DNA of 64,000 nt from Pseudidiomarina indica (GTDB lineage Bacteria; Pseudomonadota; Gammaproteobacteria; Enterobacterales; Alteromonadaceae), in contig NZ_FMXN01000004.1 in assembly GCF_900104245.1 (NCBI RefSeq), positions 92,361 to 156,360 of the forward strand. The letters run 5' to 3'. Positions within the stretch are counted from its first letter, which is position 1; each line of letters starts with the position of its first letter. Made by a program: the position numbers and the translations under genes. Of the stretch, positions 15,999-25,034 are shown piece by piece. Under the pieces are notes generated by a model that was not told the DNA's origin, did not search any database, and saw nothing but the letters and a program-made list of their open reading frames with translations.

Positions 15999-17363
15999 TT
16001 ACTTCTTCTGATTCAATTGCGCACTTAACATCGAAAACTGCTGCTGCAAATAAGCACTGGTCGAGTTCATGGTTGCTACCAAGCTATCCATCTGAGCAAA
16101 CTGCTTCCGATACCGCTCCACCGTATTTAAAATCAACTCTTCTTCGCGCATGTAACGGTCTTCGGTGCGTTTAATGCTGGTTTTAAAGCCCTCAATACGG
16201 CTCGCCAACGGGCCTTCTTTGTGCAATAAATTGTCAACGGTCTGGTTGGTTAATGCGGCAAACCCTTTGGCATCATTCACACCACTGAAAAACGCACGCA
16301 CATCATTAAGATCGTCGTTAACCAATGAGCGTAATTTGTCTTCGTCGAGTTTTAACTGACCGTTTAATTCAACCTCGATGCCAACTTCAAACAACCGGCT
16401 AAAGGCTCCCGTACCTTCAGTAGCTGCCGACATTGTTTGGCGCAACTGCGATTGAACTGTGCGCAAACCGCTATCGCCGAGCAACTGCCCTGATGCACCG
16501 CCGCTTGAATCGAAGTGATTTAAGCTGGCAATCGTTTTTTGTAATTCGTTGTACGCGTCAACAAAGCCTTTGATGCTGTCAACAATACTGTCTTGGTCAC
16601 GGCTGACGGTGATGGTGGCCGTGCCTTCTTGTGCTAACGCTAAGGTAACCCCTTCGATAGCGCCTTCAACTTGGTTCGTTTGGCTACTGATCTGGATACC
16701 ATTTATGGTGAAGCTCGCATTTTGCGCCGTAAGTTCCGTCGCTGTATCAATGCTAATCTGACCGGTTAACGCACCGCCATAACTGATGTTTGCGATGCCC
16801 GCATCAGTACCGGTTTTGGCTGAACTTAACACCAACCGATGCGGTGTGCCGCTGCCATCATTAATAATCGATGCTTGAACATCAGACTGGGCGCTATTAA
16901 TAGCGCGACGGATATCTTCCAGCGATGTTTTACCATCGGCTAATTCAATGGTATGCACCGTGCCATCACCTAGGGTGAGCACCACATCACCTGGGCCGCT
17001 TCCTAACGCTTGATTCTTATCAGCAACGCCATGAGTGGCCACACTATATGAACGAGCCAACTGGCTGACGTTGACGTTATAGGTGCCTGGGGCTAAGTTT
17101 GACGAGGCTGCAACTGACAGTACGTCATTATTGACCGAGCTTTTCGTGGCACCGTAGGTATCTGCTTTTTCAAGTTTCTTAATGGCGTCTTGAAACTTGG
17201 TGAGCCCACTTTCTAACCGTCCATAGGCTGAAATTTTTGCTTCATAGCTTTGTTTTTGTTGCACAATGGGCACTAAGCGCTGACGTTCAGCGGCTTCTAA
17301 CTGATTCAGAAGACCACTAAGGTCAAGCCCTGAACCAATCCCCAAAGCTGAAATTGATGCCAT
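15999..17363 (-). CDS. fliD: Flagellar filament cap protein FliD (HAP2)
   Basis: This 454-residue cap protein promotes flagellin polymerisation at the filament tip. FliD_N is seen as ALGIGSGLDLSGLLNQLEAAE near the start. A flagellin hook-IN-like motif lies in the middle, and FliD_C, with long helices that form the D0/D1 coiled coil, makes up the last 200 residues. The start is ATG 17363 with a GGGG-containing ribosome site upstream. The longer frame seen upstream is not used because its extra 23 residues are hydrophobic and lie outside the family. A sigma-28 promoter lies 90 bp upstream, and fliS follows. Confidence 0.96.
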   Translation of the reverse strand: MASISALGIGSGLDLSGLLNQLEAAERQRLVPIVQQKQSYEAKISAYGRLESGLTKFQDAIKKLEKADTYGATKSSVNNDVLSVAASSNLAPGTYNVNVSQLARSYSVATHGVADKNQALGSGPGDVVLTLGDGTVHTIELADGKTSLEDIRRAINSAQSDVQASIINDGSGTPHRLVLSSAKTGTDAGIANISYGGALTGQISIDTATELTAQNASFTINGIQISSQTNQVEGAIEGVTLALAQEGTATITVSRDQDSIVDSIKGFVDAYNELQKTIASLNHFDSSGGASGQLLGDSGLRTVQSQLRQTMSAATEGTGAFSRLFEVGIEVELNGQLKLDEDKLRSLVNDDLNDVRAFFSGVNDAKGFAALTNQTVDNLLHKEGPLASRIEGFKTSIKRTEDRYMREEELILNTVERYRKQFAQMDSLVATMNSTSAYLQQQFSMLSAQLNQKK

Positions 17364-17454
17364 GATTAAACCCCTATTTTCGATGGTGACAGCTTGCCTG
17401 AAAAATATGCAAACAAAGCTGTAAAAAAGCACAATTAATGTCGTCTATTTAACG

Positions 17455-17481
17455 TTATCGGCGGTCATGACCGCTTCTTTA
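17455..17481 (-). promoter_or_regulatory. Sigma-28 promoter of the fliD operon
   Basis: The minus strand reads TAAAGAAG, 11 bases, GCCGATAA: the -10 part is a perfect consensus match and the -35 part keeps TAAAG. The site overlaps the stop codon of the PilZ/HD-GYP gene, so fliD transcription starts right at the end of that gene. The spacer is itself a palindrome (GGTCATGACC). Confidence 0.9.
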
Positions 17482-19185
17482 GTGTTCCGGTACTAACACA
17501 TCCCGAATCCGCCCTAACTCTTTTAGACGAGCCCCTTCAATCACTTCTCCCAATTTGCTGTCGGGTAGCCCTTTATGCGGTGCCAGACGTACTCGGCTCA
17601 CTCGCCGTTGGGCGTCCAACCCTACCACCCAGGCCAATTCACCTTTTTCGAAGCGCAGCAAGGAGCCAATGGGTAACACTCCAAAATGGGTCTGGTAACG
17701 TTTTACCCAAGCCTCGTCAAACTGATCCAACTTGGTTTGCAAGGACCGCGCCGCCGCAAATGCTGATAACGCCGGTCGATCGGGCCGCGACCGTTGCAAG
17801 GCATCAATGGCATCCACCACGGCTGCCGCCCGCGCCAACTGCCCAATCTCTTCGTGTTTTAACCCTTGAGGATAACCGGAACCATCCAAGCGTTCATTAA
17901 TCTGCACCACCACATTCTGACAGATCACATCCGACAGCCACTTCACGTCGCTCATTTTTTCCATCAGCTTTTGCACGTGGGTTTGCATTTCTTTATACAA
18001 ATCCAAACTTAGGGTGGTGGCACGCCACAGCTCAGGTGCCAACATGCCTTTGCCCAAATCATGCATCATGGCAGCTGCCACCGAGGCTTTGCGCACCTCT
18101 CGTGGCAACTTCACCGAGTGAAGCAAATCTCCCAATCGCACCGCCACCGCAAGCCCGTGTTTCACCCAGCGCGATTCTCGTTGCACGCAATACACCGCAA
18201 ACAAACATTCTTGGCGGTCATCATCGAGCATATCCAGCAAGCGGTCGGCACTCTGTGATAATTGGTAGGCATTGACGGGCTGCCCTTGTTTGAGCATGAC
18301 CATTTGACTATCCAAGTAACCAGCAATGCGCGCCATGCGCCGTGCCATGGGGGTGGCATAAGTATGCGCCTGGCGACGCCCTAAACGTTGATCATCTTCA
18401 TCGCGAATACGGAATAATTCTGATTCACTGCGCTTGTCGCCGCTGGTGGCGTTTCGTGAGGCTTCCCGTTCAATTTCACGCACATAGCCCCACAGCTCCC
18501 GCTCTTGAGCTTTGCTAATATCAGCAAATTCAAACCCCACCGCCAATACTTGTCGATCGGTGTCCGTTTTTAAATGGCGTACTTTGGCTTGTACTTGGAA
18601 GGTGGAACCGTTGGGAAAATACAGCTCAATTTCCGTTGCTAAATCAGGCAGCACTCGGGACACACCGTCTTGCATGTAGAATTCGACCAAGCAACCGGTG
18701 GCGGACAGGTCTTTTAAGTCCCCCCGTAATTCCACCAGCGCCATGTCATCGGTTTCGGTGCTCCGCAGTAGCACGCCCACATCCATGCCAATCCTCAAAC
18801 TGGCTCGGAAGCTGGCACGACGTTGCTTCACGAAAATTTCGCGCGGCCAATCCACATAAGCAAATAAACGCCCTTCAACCGTCGAGAACTCTCGTACCGC
18901 CAACGGATTACTGCGCACCAAGCCACCCGGCGTGTGCCCCGACAAGATAAACTTGCCGCCTCGCCGTAATGAAGGCACCACATCGCGAATCGCGGTCAGG
19001 TCAAACAGCAGGTAGTCTTCTTCAAGTTGATCAACCAGCACCACCGGATGACCTTTCTCGGCCGGCCCTAATAAGGTGAGCACGGCCACCCCAGGCTGGC
19101 TCAGCGCCTCAAAATAGGTGGCCAGTTCTACAATACTATTGACGGGGGTAAAGTCGTTGCTTGTTGGTTGCTTAGCGTCGCTCAC
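17479..19185 (-). CDS. YcgR-like PilZ protein fused to a degenerate HD-GYP domain
   Basis: This 568-residue cytoplasmic protein has three parts. First is an N-terminal YcgR-type domain (about 15-110). Second is a PilZ domain with the c-di-GMP-binding residues RRASFR at 122-127 and DLSATG at 159-164. Third is an HD-GYP-type domain (about 335-480) with HD at 375-376 and DGSGYP at 434-439, but the HHE metal motif is replaced by INE at 429-431. YcgR proteins brake the motor when c-di-GMP is high; HD-GYP domains hydrolyse it. Loss of both histidines suggests reduced or no hydrolysis. The start is GTG with AAGGAGC upstream. A sigma-28 site before it makes it a late flagellar gene. The fusion is unusual. 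Confidence 0.88.
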   Translation of the reverse strand: MSDAKQPTSNDFTPVNSIVELATYFEALSQPGVAVLTLLGPAEKGHPVVLVDQLEEDYLLFDLTAIRDVVPSLRRGGKFILSGHTPGGLVRSNPLAVREFSTVEGRLFAYVDWPREIFVKQRRASFRASLRIGMDVGVLLRSTETDDMALVELRGDLKDLSATGCLVEFYMQDGVSRVLPDLATEIELYFPNGSTFQVQAKVRHLKTDTDRQVLAVGFEFADISKAQERELWGYVREIEREASRNATSGDKRSESELFRIRDEDDQRLGRRQAHTYATPMARRMARIAGYLDSQMVMLKQGQPVNAYQLSQSADRLLDMLDDDRQECLFAVYCVQRESRWVKHGLAVAVRLGDLLHSVKLPREVRKASVAAAMMHDLGKGMLAPELWRATTLSLDLYKEMQTHVQKLMEKMSDVKWLSDVICQNVVVQINERLDGSGYPQGLKHEEIGQLARAAAVVDAIDALQRSRPDRPALSAFAAARSLQTKLDQFDEAWVKRYQTHFGVLPIGSLLRFEKGELAWVVGLDAQRRVSRVRLAPHKGLPDSKLGEVIEGARLKELGRIRDVLVPEH

Positions 19186-19247
19186 GCGCTGCTCCTTTCC
19201 TTTTCATGCAATCTGCAACTCGGGTTCCTTGGGACGATATAGCACAA

Positions 19248-19274
19248 CTATCGGCAACCCAACGCGTTTCTTTA
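19248..19274 (-). promoter_or_regulatory. Sigma-28 promoter of the PilZ/HD-GYP gene
   Basis: The minus strand reads TAAAGAAA, 11 bases, GCCGATAG: 7 of 8 matches in the -10 part, and TAAAG conserved in the -35 part. It lies 63 bases before the GTG start, back to back with the fliC promoter on the other strand. Confidence 0.82.
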
Positions 19275-19323
19275 ATATAACAACCCGCGCCGGCAGTGGC
19301 AGAATATTATTTTAAAATTGCCC

Positions 19324-19350
19324 TAAAGTTTTTCTAAATCCCCCCGATAA
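19324..19350 (+). promoter_or_regulatory. Sigma-28 promoter of flagellin gene fliC
   Basis: The plus strand reads TAAAGTTT, 11 bases, CCCGATAA. The -35 part is perfect and the -10 part has one mismatch. It is 79 bases before the fliC ATG and gives the closest overall match to the consensus in the window, as expected for the most highly expressed late gene. Confidence 0.93.
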
Positions 19351-19428
19351 CCTCTAGCGACGGCAAGCCAACCTTGGCTGCCCACTTTGGAAACAGCCTA
19401 CTTTTTTGGAAACAGAAGGAAAAGAGCT

Positions 19429-20223
19429 ATGTCAGTGATCAATACCAATATGACCTCATTGATTGGTCAACAAAACCTGATGAAGTCGCAGTCTGCACTG
19501 CAAACTTCAATGGAACGTTTATCCTCTGGCTTACGGATCAACAGCGCTAAAGACGACGCTGCAGGCCAAGCCATCGCCAACAAAATGACTTCACAGATTC
19601 GTGGCCTTGCACAAGCACAGCGAAATGCAAACGATGGTATCTCTCTGGCTCAAACTGCAGAAGGTACTTTGAATCAAGTAAACGATAACTTACAACGTAT
19701 CCGTGAGTTAGCTGTTCAAGCTCGCAACGGAACAAACTCTGCTGAAGACATTGCTGCGCTTCAAGCTGAAGTTGATGAGCGTTTATTAGAGATCGCCCGT
19801 GTGGTTGACGATGCGGAATTTAACGGCATTAAGTTATTTGACGGCGACGCCAATGGCTTTGATATCCAAGTTGGCGCGAATGATGGCGAAGTTATCAATA
19901 TTGCACAGCTAGATTCAACAGCTTATAAATTGGGGACATTCGCTGTTGATACAGACGATCTTGCTGACTTAGATGTAGCGATTGAAGCAGTCGACGTTGC
20001 ACGTAGCGATTTAGGTGCTAAACAAAACCGTTTTGAATCAGCTATCGACAATATCAGCACAACTATGACTAACCTGTCAGCTGCACGTTCACGCATTGAA
20101 GATGCTGACTACGCAGTAGAAGTGTCAAACATGACGCGTGCGCAAATCTTGCAACAAGCAGGTACCTCAGTATTGGCACAAGCCAACCAAGTACCACAGT
20201 CAGTGTTGTCACTGTTAGGTTAA
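19429..20223 (+). CDS. fliC: Flagellin
   Basis: This 264-residue flagellin consists only of the D0 and D1 coiled-coil parts, with no variable D2/D3 domains. The N-terminal signature is SVINTNMTSLIGQQNLMKSQ, followed by LSSGLRINSAKDDAAGQAIA. The C-terminal part has SRIEDADYAVEVSNMTR and ends VPQSVLSLLG. The start is ATG 19429 with AGAAGGAAAAG upstream; the upstream in-frame extension is not conserved flagellin sequence. It is the only flagellin gene here. A sigma-28 promoter lies upstream and a terminator follows 28 bases after the stop, so it is transcribed alone. Confidence 0.98.
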   Translation: MSVINTNMTSLIGQQNLMKSQSALQTSMERLSSGLRINSAKDDAAGQAIANKMTSQIRGLAQAQRNANDGISLAQTAEGTLNQVNDNLQRIRELAVQARNGTNSAEDIAALQAEVDERLLEIARVVDDAEFNGIKLFDGDANGFDIQVGANDGEVINIAQLDSTAYKLGTFAVDTDDLADLDVAIEAVDVARSDLGAKQNRFESAIDNISTTMTNLSAARSRIEDADYAVEVSNMTRAQILQQAGTSVLAQANQVPQSVLSLLG

Positions 20224-20251
20224 TTCCTCTTTTTAGTGGAATCATCAATGC

Positions 20252-20280
20252 AACAGGCTCCTTTGGGAGCCTGTTTTGTT
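20252..20280 (+). terminator. Rho-independent terminator of fliC
   Basis: A perfect 10-bp stem AACAGGCTCC/GGAGCCTGTT with loop TTTG runs into TTGTTTG. It lies 28 bases after the fliC stop. Confidence 0.9.
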
Positions 20281-20318
20281 TGAGCGGTACCCACACTCAT
20301 CGTTAAGGTCGCTTCATT

Positions 20319-20678
20319 ATGCTTGCCATCAATGCTCGTATCAGTACCGATTCCTTGCTCAATGATTTGCTGCCGAAACTCAATGCGGTGGAGTTTATTA
20401 TTGGCAAACGCCTCGCACGAGCCATCGACAGCACCACAGACGCCATCGAATTAGCGCGCTTAACAGAGTTACAGCAGGAGTTTGAACTGGAGCTGCTGAT
20501 GATTCACATGAATGTGGAGCACTTACTCAAGCGTTACGCCCCTATCCTGCAACCTGTTGATCAACTACCGGAAAACACCGTGCTGGATTTAACTGAGTCC
20601 GAACAGACCGCGCTGCAAGCCGCGGTGAACTTATACAACAAGGTCAGTGAATTAGGCGCTAAACTTAGTGCTGAATAA
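20319..20678 (+). CDS. Conserved-position helical protein between fliC and flaG, unknown function
   Basis: This is a 119-residue acidic, leucine-rich protein predicted to be nearly all helical, with two long helices (about 10-65 and 88-117) and a proline-containing break (LQPVDQLPENTV). I do not recognise a family. There is no signal peptide or membrane helix. The gene lies between the flagellin gene and flaG on the same strand, 39 bases after the fliC terminator and directly before the flaG sigma-28 promoter. A flagellar accessory or chaperone role is suggested by position only. No clear sigma-28 site precedes it, so its promoter is unknown. Confidence 0.7.
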   Translation: MLAINARISTDSLLNDLLPKLNAVEFIIGKRLARAIDSTTDAIELARLTELQQEFELELLMIHMNVEHLLKRYAPILQPVDQLPENTVLDLTESEQTALQAAVNLYNKVSELGAKLSAE

Positions 20679-20679
20679 T

Positions 20680-20706
20680 TTAAGTTCCTGATCATGCTGC
20701 CGATAA
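20680..20706 (+). promoter_or_regulatory. Sigma-28 promoter of flaG
   Basis: The plus strand reads TTAAGTTC, 11 bases, GCCGATAA: the -10 part is perfect, and 6 of 8 bases match in the -35 part. It starts 1 base after the stop of the preceding gene and lies 43 bases before the flaG ATG. Confidence 0.9.
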
Positions 20707-20749
20707 TGCCCTTAGGAATCGTGGGCATTCATTCAAGGGAGTACTCGCT

Positions 20750-21097
20750 ATGGCAACACCAATTAAAGAGTCCAGTACCAATTGGCCGGCAGCAACGGCG
20801 GCGGCCGAACAACAACGTCTTGATCGGGTTTTACAACAACTGCCTGCAGTTCGGCAAAGTGAAGCGCAAAAAGAGCTGAAACGGGATGACCTAGTCAAAC
20901 CTTTGCAGCAAGTGAATGAGGTCATGAATAACTATGGCATTCATTTTGAAATGAGCGACGACCACGGCAAAATAGTGATCAAAGTAGTGAATCAGGAATC
21001 CGGCGAACTTATCCGCCAAATTCCGTCAGAAGAAGTATTGCGAATTGCCGCTCATTTACATGAAGTATCAGGCTTATTGGTGCGAGAGCAGGCTTAA
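20750..21097 (+). CDS. flaG: FlaG-family flagellar protein
   Basis: This 115-residue protein has the FlaG domain at its C-terminal end: a segment with IHFEMSDDHGKIVIKVVNQE, then SGELIRQIPSEEVLRIA, which are the family hallmarks. FlaG affects filament length in several bacteria, but its biochemical role is not settled. It has its own sigma-28 promoter and a good start (AAGGGAG upstream of the ATG). Its stop overlaps the stop of the convergent fliE gene by 4 bp. Confidence 0.92.
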   Translation: MATPIKESSTNWPAATAAAEQQRLDRVLQQLPAVRQSEAQKELKRDDLVKPLQQVNEVMNNYGIHFEMSDDHGKIVIKVVNQESGELIRQIPSEEVLRIAAHLHEVSGLLVREQA

Positions 21098-21447
21098 ACC
21101 TGCATATTCATAATCTCTTTGTAAGCGCTAACCAGCTTATTACGGACTTGCACGCCCATTTCAAAGGCCAGCGCGGCTTTTTGCTTGTCCACCATCACCT
21201 GATTCAGTGACACGGACGGATCCCCCAGCTGGAAGCGCTGCGTATTTGTTTGTGCTGTTTGCTGCAACTGATTAATGCGCTGAATGGAGTTCTTTAACTC
21301 CCCCGCAAAACTACCAGGCGCGGCTGATTGATTGGCTGTCACCGCGCCAGGTTGCACATTTAAATCAACCGCTAACCGAGGTGTCGTAACTTCAGATTTT
21401 AACGCTTGCATTTGTTGCAGTGCAGTTTGAATGGCTGGCACACTCAT
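21094..21447 (-). CDS. fliE: Flagellar hook-basal body adaptor FliE
   Basis: This 117-residue FliE links the MS ring (FliF) to the proximal rod. The C-terminal half is typical: LKNSIQRINQLQQTAQ, then LGDPSVSLNQVMVDKQKAAL and FEMGVQVRNKLVSAYKEIMNMQV. It is transcribed as a single gene divergently from fliF, as in enteric bacteria, and converges on flaG with a 4-bp overlap. Confidence 0.95.
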   Translation of the reverse strand: MSVPAIQTALQQMQALKSEVTTPRLAVDLNVQPGAVTANQSAAPGSFAGELKNSIQRINQLQQTAQTNTQRFQLGDPSVSLNQVMVDKQKAALAFEMGVQVRNKLVSAYKEIMNMQV

Positions 21448-21621
21448 GCTGAAACCTCAATAAACAAACTTTTTGACTGTGGCCTAATTTACCACTGGCT
21501 GACTATGCTGAAGCGCATAATAGGGCATAAAAATGTGCGCTTATTTTGCCTTTGACTTGCGACTGCGTCCGCATAATGTGCAATAGATAAAACCCTTTTG
21601 CACGACCATCTGAGAGACCCA
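21448..21621. promoter_or_regulatory. Divergent fliE / fliF control region
   Basis: This 174-bp region lies between the divergent starts. It contains no sigma-28 match, which fits class II (FlhDC plus sigma-70) control. A CATAAT hexamer lies toward fliF, with a TTGACT 14 bases upstream of it, poorly spaced as is usual for activator-dependent promoters. FlhDC-binding sites are expected here but could not be aligned by eye. Confidence 0.5.
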
Positions 21622-23316
21622 ATGGAAGCAACGCAAACGCAAACACCGTGGCTGGATAAACTGAAACAGCAAGGCTTAGTGCCATTACTGCTGGGCGGTG
21701 CTACCTTCGTCGGCTTGGTAATTGCTTTGATTTTGTGGGCCAGTGCCCCTGAATACCGCGTATTATACAGTAACTTAAGCGAAGCGGACGGCGGCCGAAT
21801 TGTGAATGAACTGGAAGCCCGGCAAATCAAGTATCAACTCAATGGAGCGGGCACCATTTTAGTTCCGAGCAACCAAGTCCATAAGCTGCGTTTGCAAATG
21901 GCTGAGCAGGGCTTGCCTAACGGCGGCAACGTCGGTTTTACCTTGATGGACAATCAAGCGTTCGGGATCAGTCAATTTGCCGAGCAGGTGAACTTCCAAC
22001 GGGCCCTTGAAGGCGAGCTTGCCAGCTCGATGGAATCACTCGGGCCGGTACAGCGCGCCCGCGTGCATTTAGCCATGGCTAAACCCTCCGTATTTGTGCG
22101 CGAACGCGAACCTGCAAAAGCCTCGGTAGTGTTAACCTTGCACCCGGGTCGTTCTCTTGGGGAAGGCCAAGTGCAAGCCATTGTTCATATGGTGTCTAGC
22201 AGCGTTCCTGAGCTGGCTCCCGAGCAAGTTACGGTGGTCGACCAACACGGCGCCCTGCTCTCCAATAATGATCGTGACAATCAACTCAGCAGCACCAAAC
22301 TGGAATACATCCAACAAGTAGAGCGTTCATTCCAACAGCGGATTGAGAATATTCTTGCACCTATTTTAGGTCGCCAAAACATCAACGCCCAAGTGGTGGC
22401 ACAAATTGACTTCTCCAAGCGTGAAGCCACTGCTGAGCGCTACACCCCCAACCAAACCCCTGATACCGCAGCGGTTCGTAGCATTCAGCGCAACATGTCT
22501 TTGCAAGGGAGTGGGGATGGTCCGATGGGTATTCCCGGCGCGTTAAGCAATACCCCGCCTGGGATTGCCGCTTCGCCCATCGAGATTGTTGAAGCCGACG
22601 AAGAAGCTGACAACACGCCTTCAAACCGTTCTCACGCGCTGCAACAAGACCAAGTGGTGAACTACGAAGTCGACCGCCTGATTGAGCATGTGGACCAACA
22701 GCGCGGGGAGCTACAGCGCTTGTCTGTCGCCGTTGTAGTGAATCATCGCACCGCCATCAATGAAGACGGCGACGTTGAATTAGTGCCGCGCAGCGAAGAA
22801 GAATTGCAATACATTCAACGTTTGGTTCGCCAAGCCATGGGCTTTTCAGAGCAGCGCGGCGATGAACTTGAGGTGGTGAACAGCCTCTTTATTCAAGAGG
22901 TGGACGATGTTAAAGAACTGCAGTGGTATCAAACCCCTGCGGTACTCGATATGACCCAAAATGTGATGCGTTATGTATTGGTGCTGATTGCAATCATTGT
23001 GTTGTATTTGGTCTTAGTTCGCCCCTTCTTACAGCGCTATTTTGAGTTGAAAGAAATTGAAGCCGAAGCAGCATTGGCCAACAACCAAGGTAACTTGCGC
23101 GCTGTCGTGGGTGATGATGACAATGACACCGGCGGCTACAGTTCAGATTACGATGACTATGGACCCAATACTGAAAGCTCATTCCATTGGCCACAACAGC
23201 ATAACAATAAGAGCTACACCCAAGCTTTAGCAAAAGCCAAAGATATCGCCAAGAATAACCCGCGTCAGGTGGCGCGAATCCTACAAAACTGGATGAACGA
23301 AGAGGAACAACTCTAA
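21622..23316 (+). CDS. fliF: Flagellar MS-ring protein FliF
   Basis: This 564-residue FliF has two membrane helices (about 24-44 and 455-478) that bracket the periplasmic ring-building domains. An example is the YscJ-like start with EYRVLYSNLSEADGGRIVNEL, then FAEQVNFQRALEGELASSM. The C-terminal tail after the second helix binds FliG. I chose ATG 21622, giving MEATQTQTPW, with GAGAG upstream; a TTG eight codons earlier is unlikely. It begins the long fliFGHIJKLMNOPQR operon, and fliG follows after 1 bp. Confidence 0.97.
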   Translation: MEATQTQTPWLDKLKQQGLVPLLLGGATFVGLVIALILWASAPEYRVLYSNLSEADGGRIVNELEARQIKYQLNGAGTILVPSNQVHKLRLQMAEQGLPNGGNVGFTLMDNQAFGISQFAEQVNFQRALEGELASSMESLGPVQRARVHLAMAKPSVFVREREPAKASVVLTLHPGRSLGEGQVQAIVHMVSSSVPELAPEQVTVVDQHGALLSNNDRDNQLSSTKLEYIQQVERSFQQRIENILAPILGRQNINAQVVAQIDFSKREATAERYTPNQTPDTAAVRSIQRNMSLQGSGDGPMGIPGALSNTPPGIAASPIEIVEADEEADNTPSNRSHALQQDQVVNYEVDRLIEHVDQQRGELQRLSVAVVVNHRTAINEDGDVELVPRSEEELQYIQRLVRQAMGFSEQRGDELEVVNSLFIQEVDDVKELQWYQTPAVLDMTQNVMRYVLVLIAIIVLYLVLVRPFLQRYFELKEIEAEAALANNQGNLRAVVGDDDNDTGGYSSDYDDYGPNTESSFHWPQQHNNKSYTQALAKAKDIAKNNPRQVARILQNWMNEEEQL

Positions 23317-23317
23317 C

Positions 23318-24325
23318 ATGATGGACAGAACCGCCAAACCAATGTCTGGTTTACGCCGGGCTGCATTACTACTGTTAGTGTTGGAAGAAGAGGCCGCCGC
23401 TGAGGTGTTCAAGCACTTCACCCCAACGCAAATCCAGAAAATCAGCAAAGAGATGACACGGCTGACTGATATTTCACACACCGATATCAAGGCCGCCTTG
23501 GAGTTGTTCCACCAAGATCTCGCCGACACGCCTGCTCTTGATAAATACGATGACTATGTCCGCTCAGTGCTTACTAAAGCACTTGGCTCAGACCGCGCAA
23601 ATACGCTGATCGAAGATGTGTTAGAGCAAAAAGTCGGGGGCATTGGCATTGAAGCTCTGAACATGATGGATATTCCTGAAGTGGCCGAGATGATCAAAGA
23701 TGAACATCCGCAAATTATTGCCACTATCTTAATTCACTTAGATCGAGCCCAAGCCGCAGGGGTATTAGAACTCTTTGACGAACGCCTGCGCAACGATGTA
23801 GTGCTCCGGGTGGCAACCTTTACCGGGGTGCAACCGGCGGCCTTGCAAGAACTTACTGAAGTACTTGGCGGCATGCTGGATGGTCAGTCGCTCAAGCGCA
23901 GTAAAATGGGCGGTGTTCGCACTGCTGCTGAAATTCTTAACTTACTCAGTGCTGGCCAAGAAGATACCGCACTGGAAAATATTCGTGCGTACAACGACGA
24001 ACTGGCACAAAAAATTATCGACGAAATGTTCTTGTTCGAAAACCTATTGGACTTGGACGACCGCAGTATTCAAATCTTGCTGCGTCAAATTGAAACCTCT
24101 TCGCTGGTGGTGGCGCTCAAGGGCGCAGCCGACGATTTGGTCGACAAGTTCTTGAGCAATATGTCGCAACGTGCTGCCCAGTTAATTCGCGAAGAAATGG
24201 AAACCCGTGGTCCAGTGCGTGTTTCGCAAGTTGAAACTGAGCAGAAAGCAATCCTGCAAATTGTTCGCCGCTTAGCTGATAACGGTGACATTGTGTTAAG
24301 TAGTGGTGACGATGCCTTCATTTAA
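23318..24325 (+). CDS. fliG: Flagellar motor switch protein FliG
   Basis: This 335-residue FliG has three domains. The N-terminal domain binds FliF. The middle domain carries the EHPQ motif (DEHPQIIATIL), which contacts FliM. The C-terminal domain has the charged torque helix (LDDRSIQILLRQIE and nearby), which meets MotA. It is of normal length, with MMDRTAKPMSGLRRAALLLL at the start. The end overlaps fliH by 14 bp. Confidence 0.97.
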   Translation: MMDRTAKPMSGLRRAALLLLVLEEEAAAEVFKHFTPTQIQKISKEMTRLTDISHTDIKAALELFHQDLADTPALDKYDDYVRSVLTKALGSDRANTLIEDVLEQKVGGIGIEALNMMDIPEVAEMIKDEHPQIIATILIHLDRAQAAGVLELFDERLRNDVVLRVATFTGVQPAALQELTEVLGGMLDGQSLKRSKMGGVRTAAEILNLLSAGQEDTALENIRAYNDELAQKIIDEMFLFENLLDLDDRSIQILLRQIETSSLVVALKGAADDLVDKFLSNMSQRAAQLIREEMETRGPVRVSQVETEQKAILQIVRRLADNGDIVLSSGDDAFI

Positions 24326-25034
24326 GCCTTTTCAAGCGCTTGAAGAGCGCCCAGAAACCCAACTGGCTGCCAACGGTGATTGGCAAAGCTGGGATTTGGC
24401 GCCGTTAGGACAGGTGAAGCGGGCCAAGCGTCCCGTGGCACCGGTGGTCGATGAGCACCAGCGCCAGCAAGAAGAACTGGCACAACAACGCCAGCTAGCG
24501 CATCAACAGGGCTACGACGAAGGGTTTGCTGAAGGCCAGGCCGCCGGCTATCAAGAGGGGCTGGAACAAGGGAAGCAAGCCGGCTACGAACAAGGGCTGC
24601 AAGAATATACCCAACAAGTTCAACAAACCTTAGCCACGCTCCAACAACTGGTGGGGCACACCGATGCCGCACTTGCTGGGCTTGCCGAGCATCTCAGCGA
24701 AAGCTTAACCCAGTTAGCTTTAACCGTGGGGCGTCAATTGGCGGGTGAGGCATTAGCGGCAAACCCAGAACATATCATAGACCTTATTCGCGCCATTATT
24801 ACGGAAGACCCGTTGCTATCAGAAAAACCAACGCTCTTATTGCATCCAAGTGATGCCGAATTAGTCGAGGCCCATTTAGCCAATGAATTGACCACTTTAG
24901 GTTGGCATTGGCGGGCAGATGCCAGTATTGAGGCCGGCGGTTGTAAAGTAACCAGCACATCGGGTGATATTGACGCCACCATTGCCAACCGTTGGCAACG
25001 TATCGTCCATCACGTACGAGGGCACCATGGCTGA
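24312..25034 (+). CDS. fliH: Flagellar export ATPase regulator FliH
   Basis: This 240-residue FliH is the stator-like partner of the FliI ATPase. It has the glycine-repeat helix typical of FliH ([20 protein letters not shown], residues about 66-85), and the C-terminal part resembles the E and delta subunits of rotary ATPases. The start is ATG 24312 inside the fliG end; a GTG three codons earlier is also possible. It overlaps fliI by 8 bp. Glutamine and alanine are abundant. Confidence 0.94.
   Translation: MPSFKPFQALEERPETQLAANGDWQSWDLAPLGQVKRAKRPVAPVVDEHQRQQEELAQQRQLAHQQGYDEGFAEGQAAGYQEGLEQGKQAGYEQGLQEYTQQVQQTLATLQQLVGHTDAALAGLAEHLSESLTQLALTVGRQLAGEALAANPEHIIDLIRAIITEDPLLSEKPTLLLHPSDAELVEAHLANELTTLGWHWRADASIEAGGCKVTSTSGDIDATIANRWQRIVHHVRGHHG

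Noticed and set aside
19387..19428. 14-residue N-terminal extension of flagellin
   Set aside because: The extension is not flagellin-like, and AGAAGGA sits just before the internal ATG at 19429.
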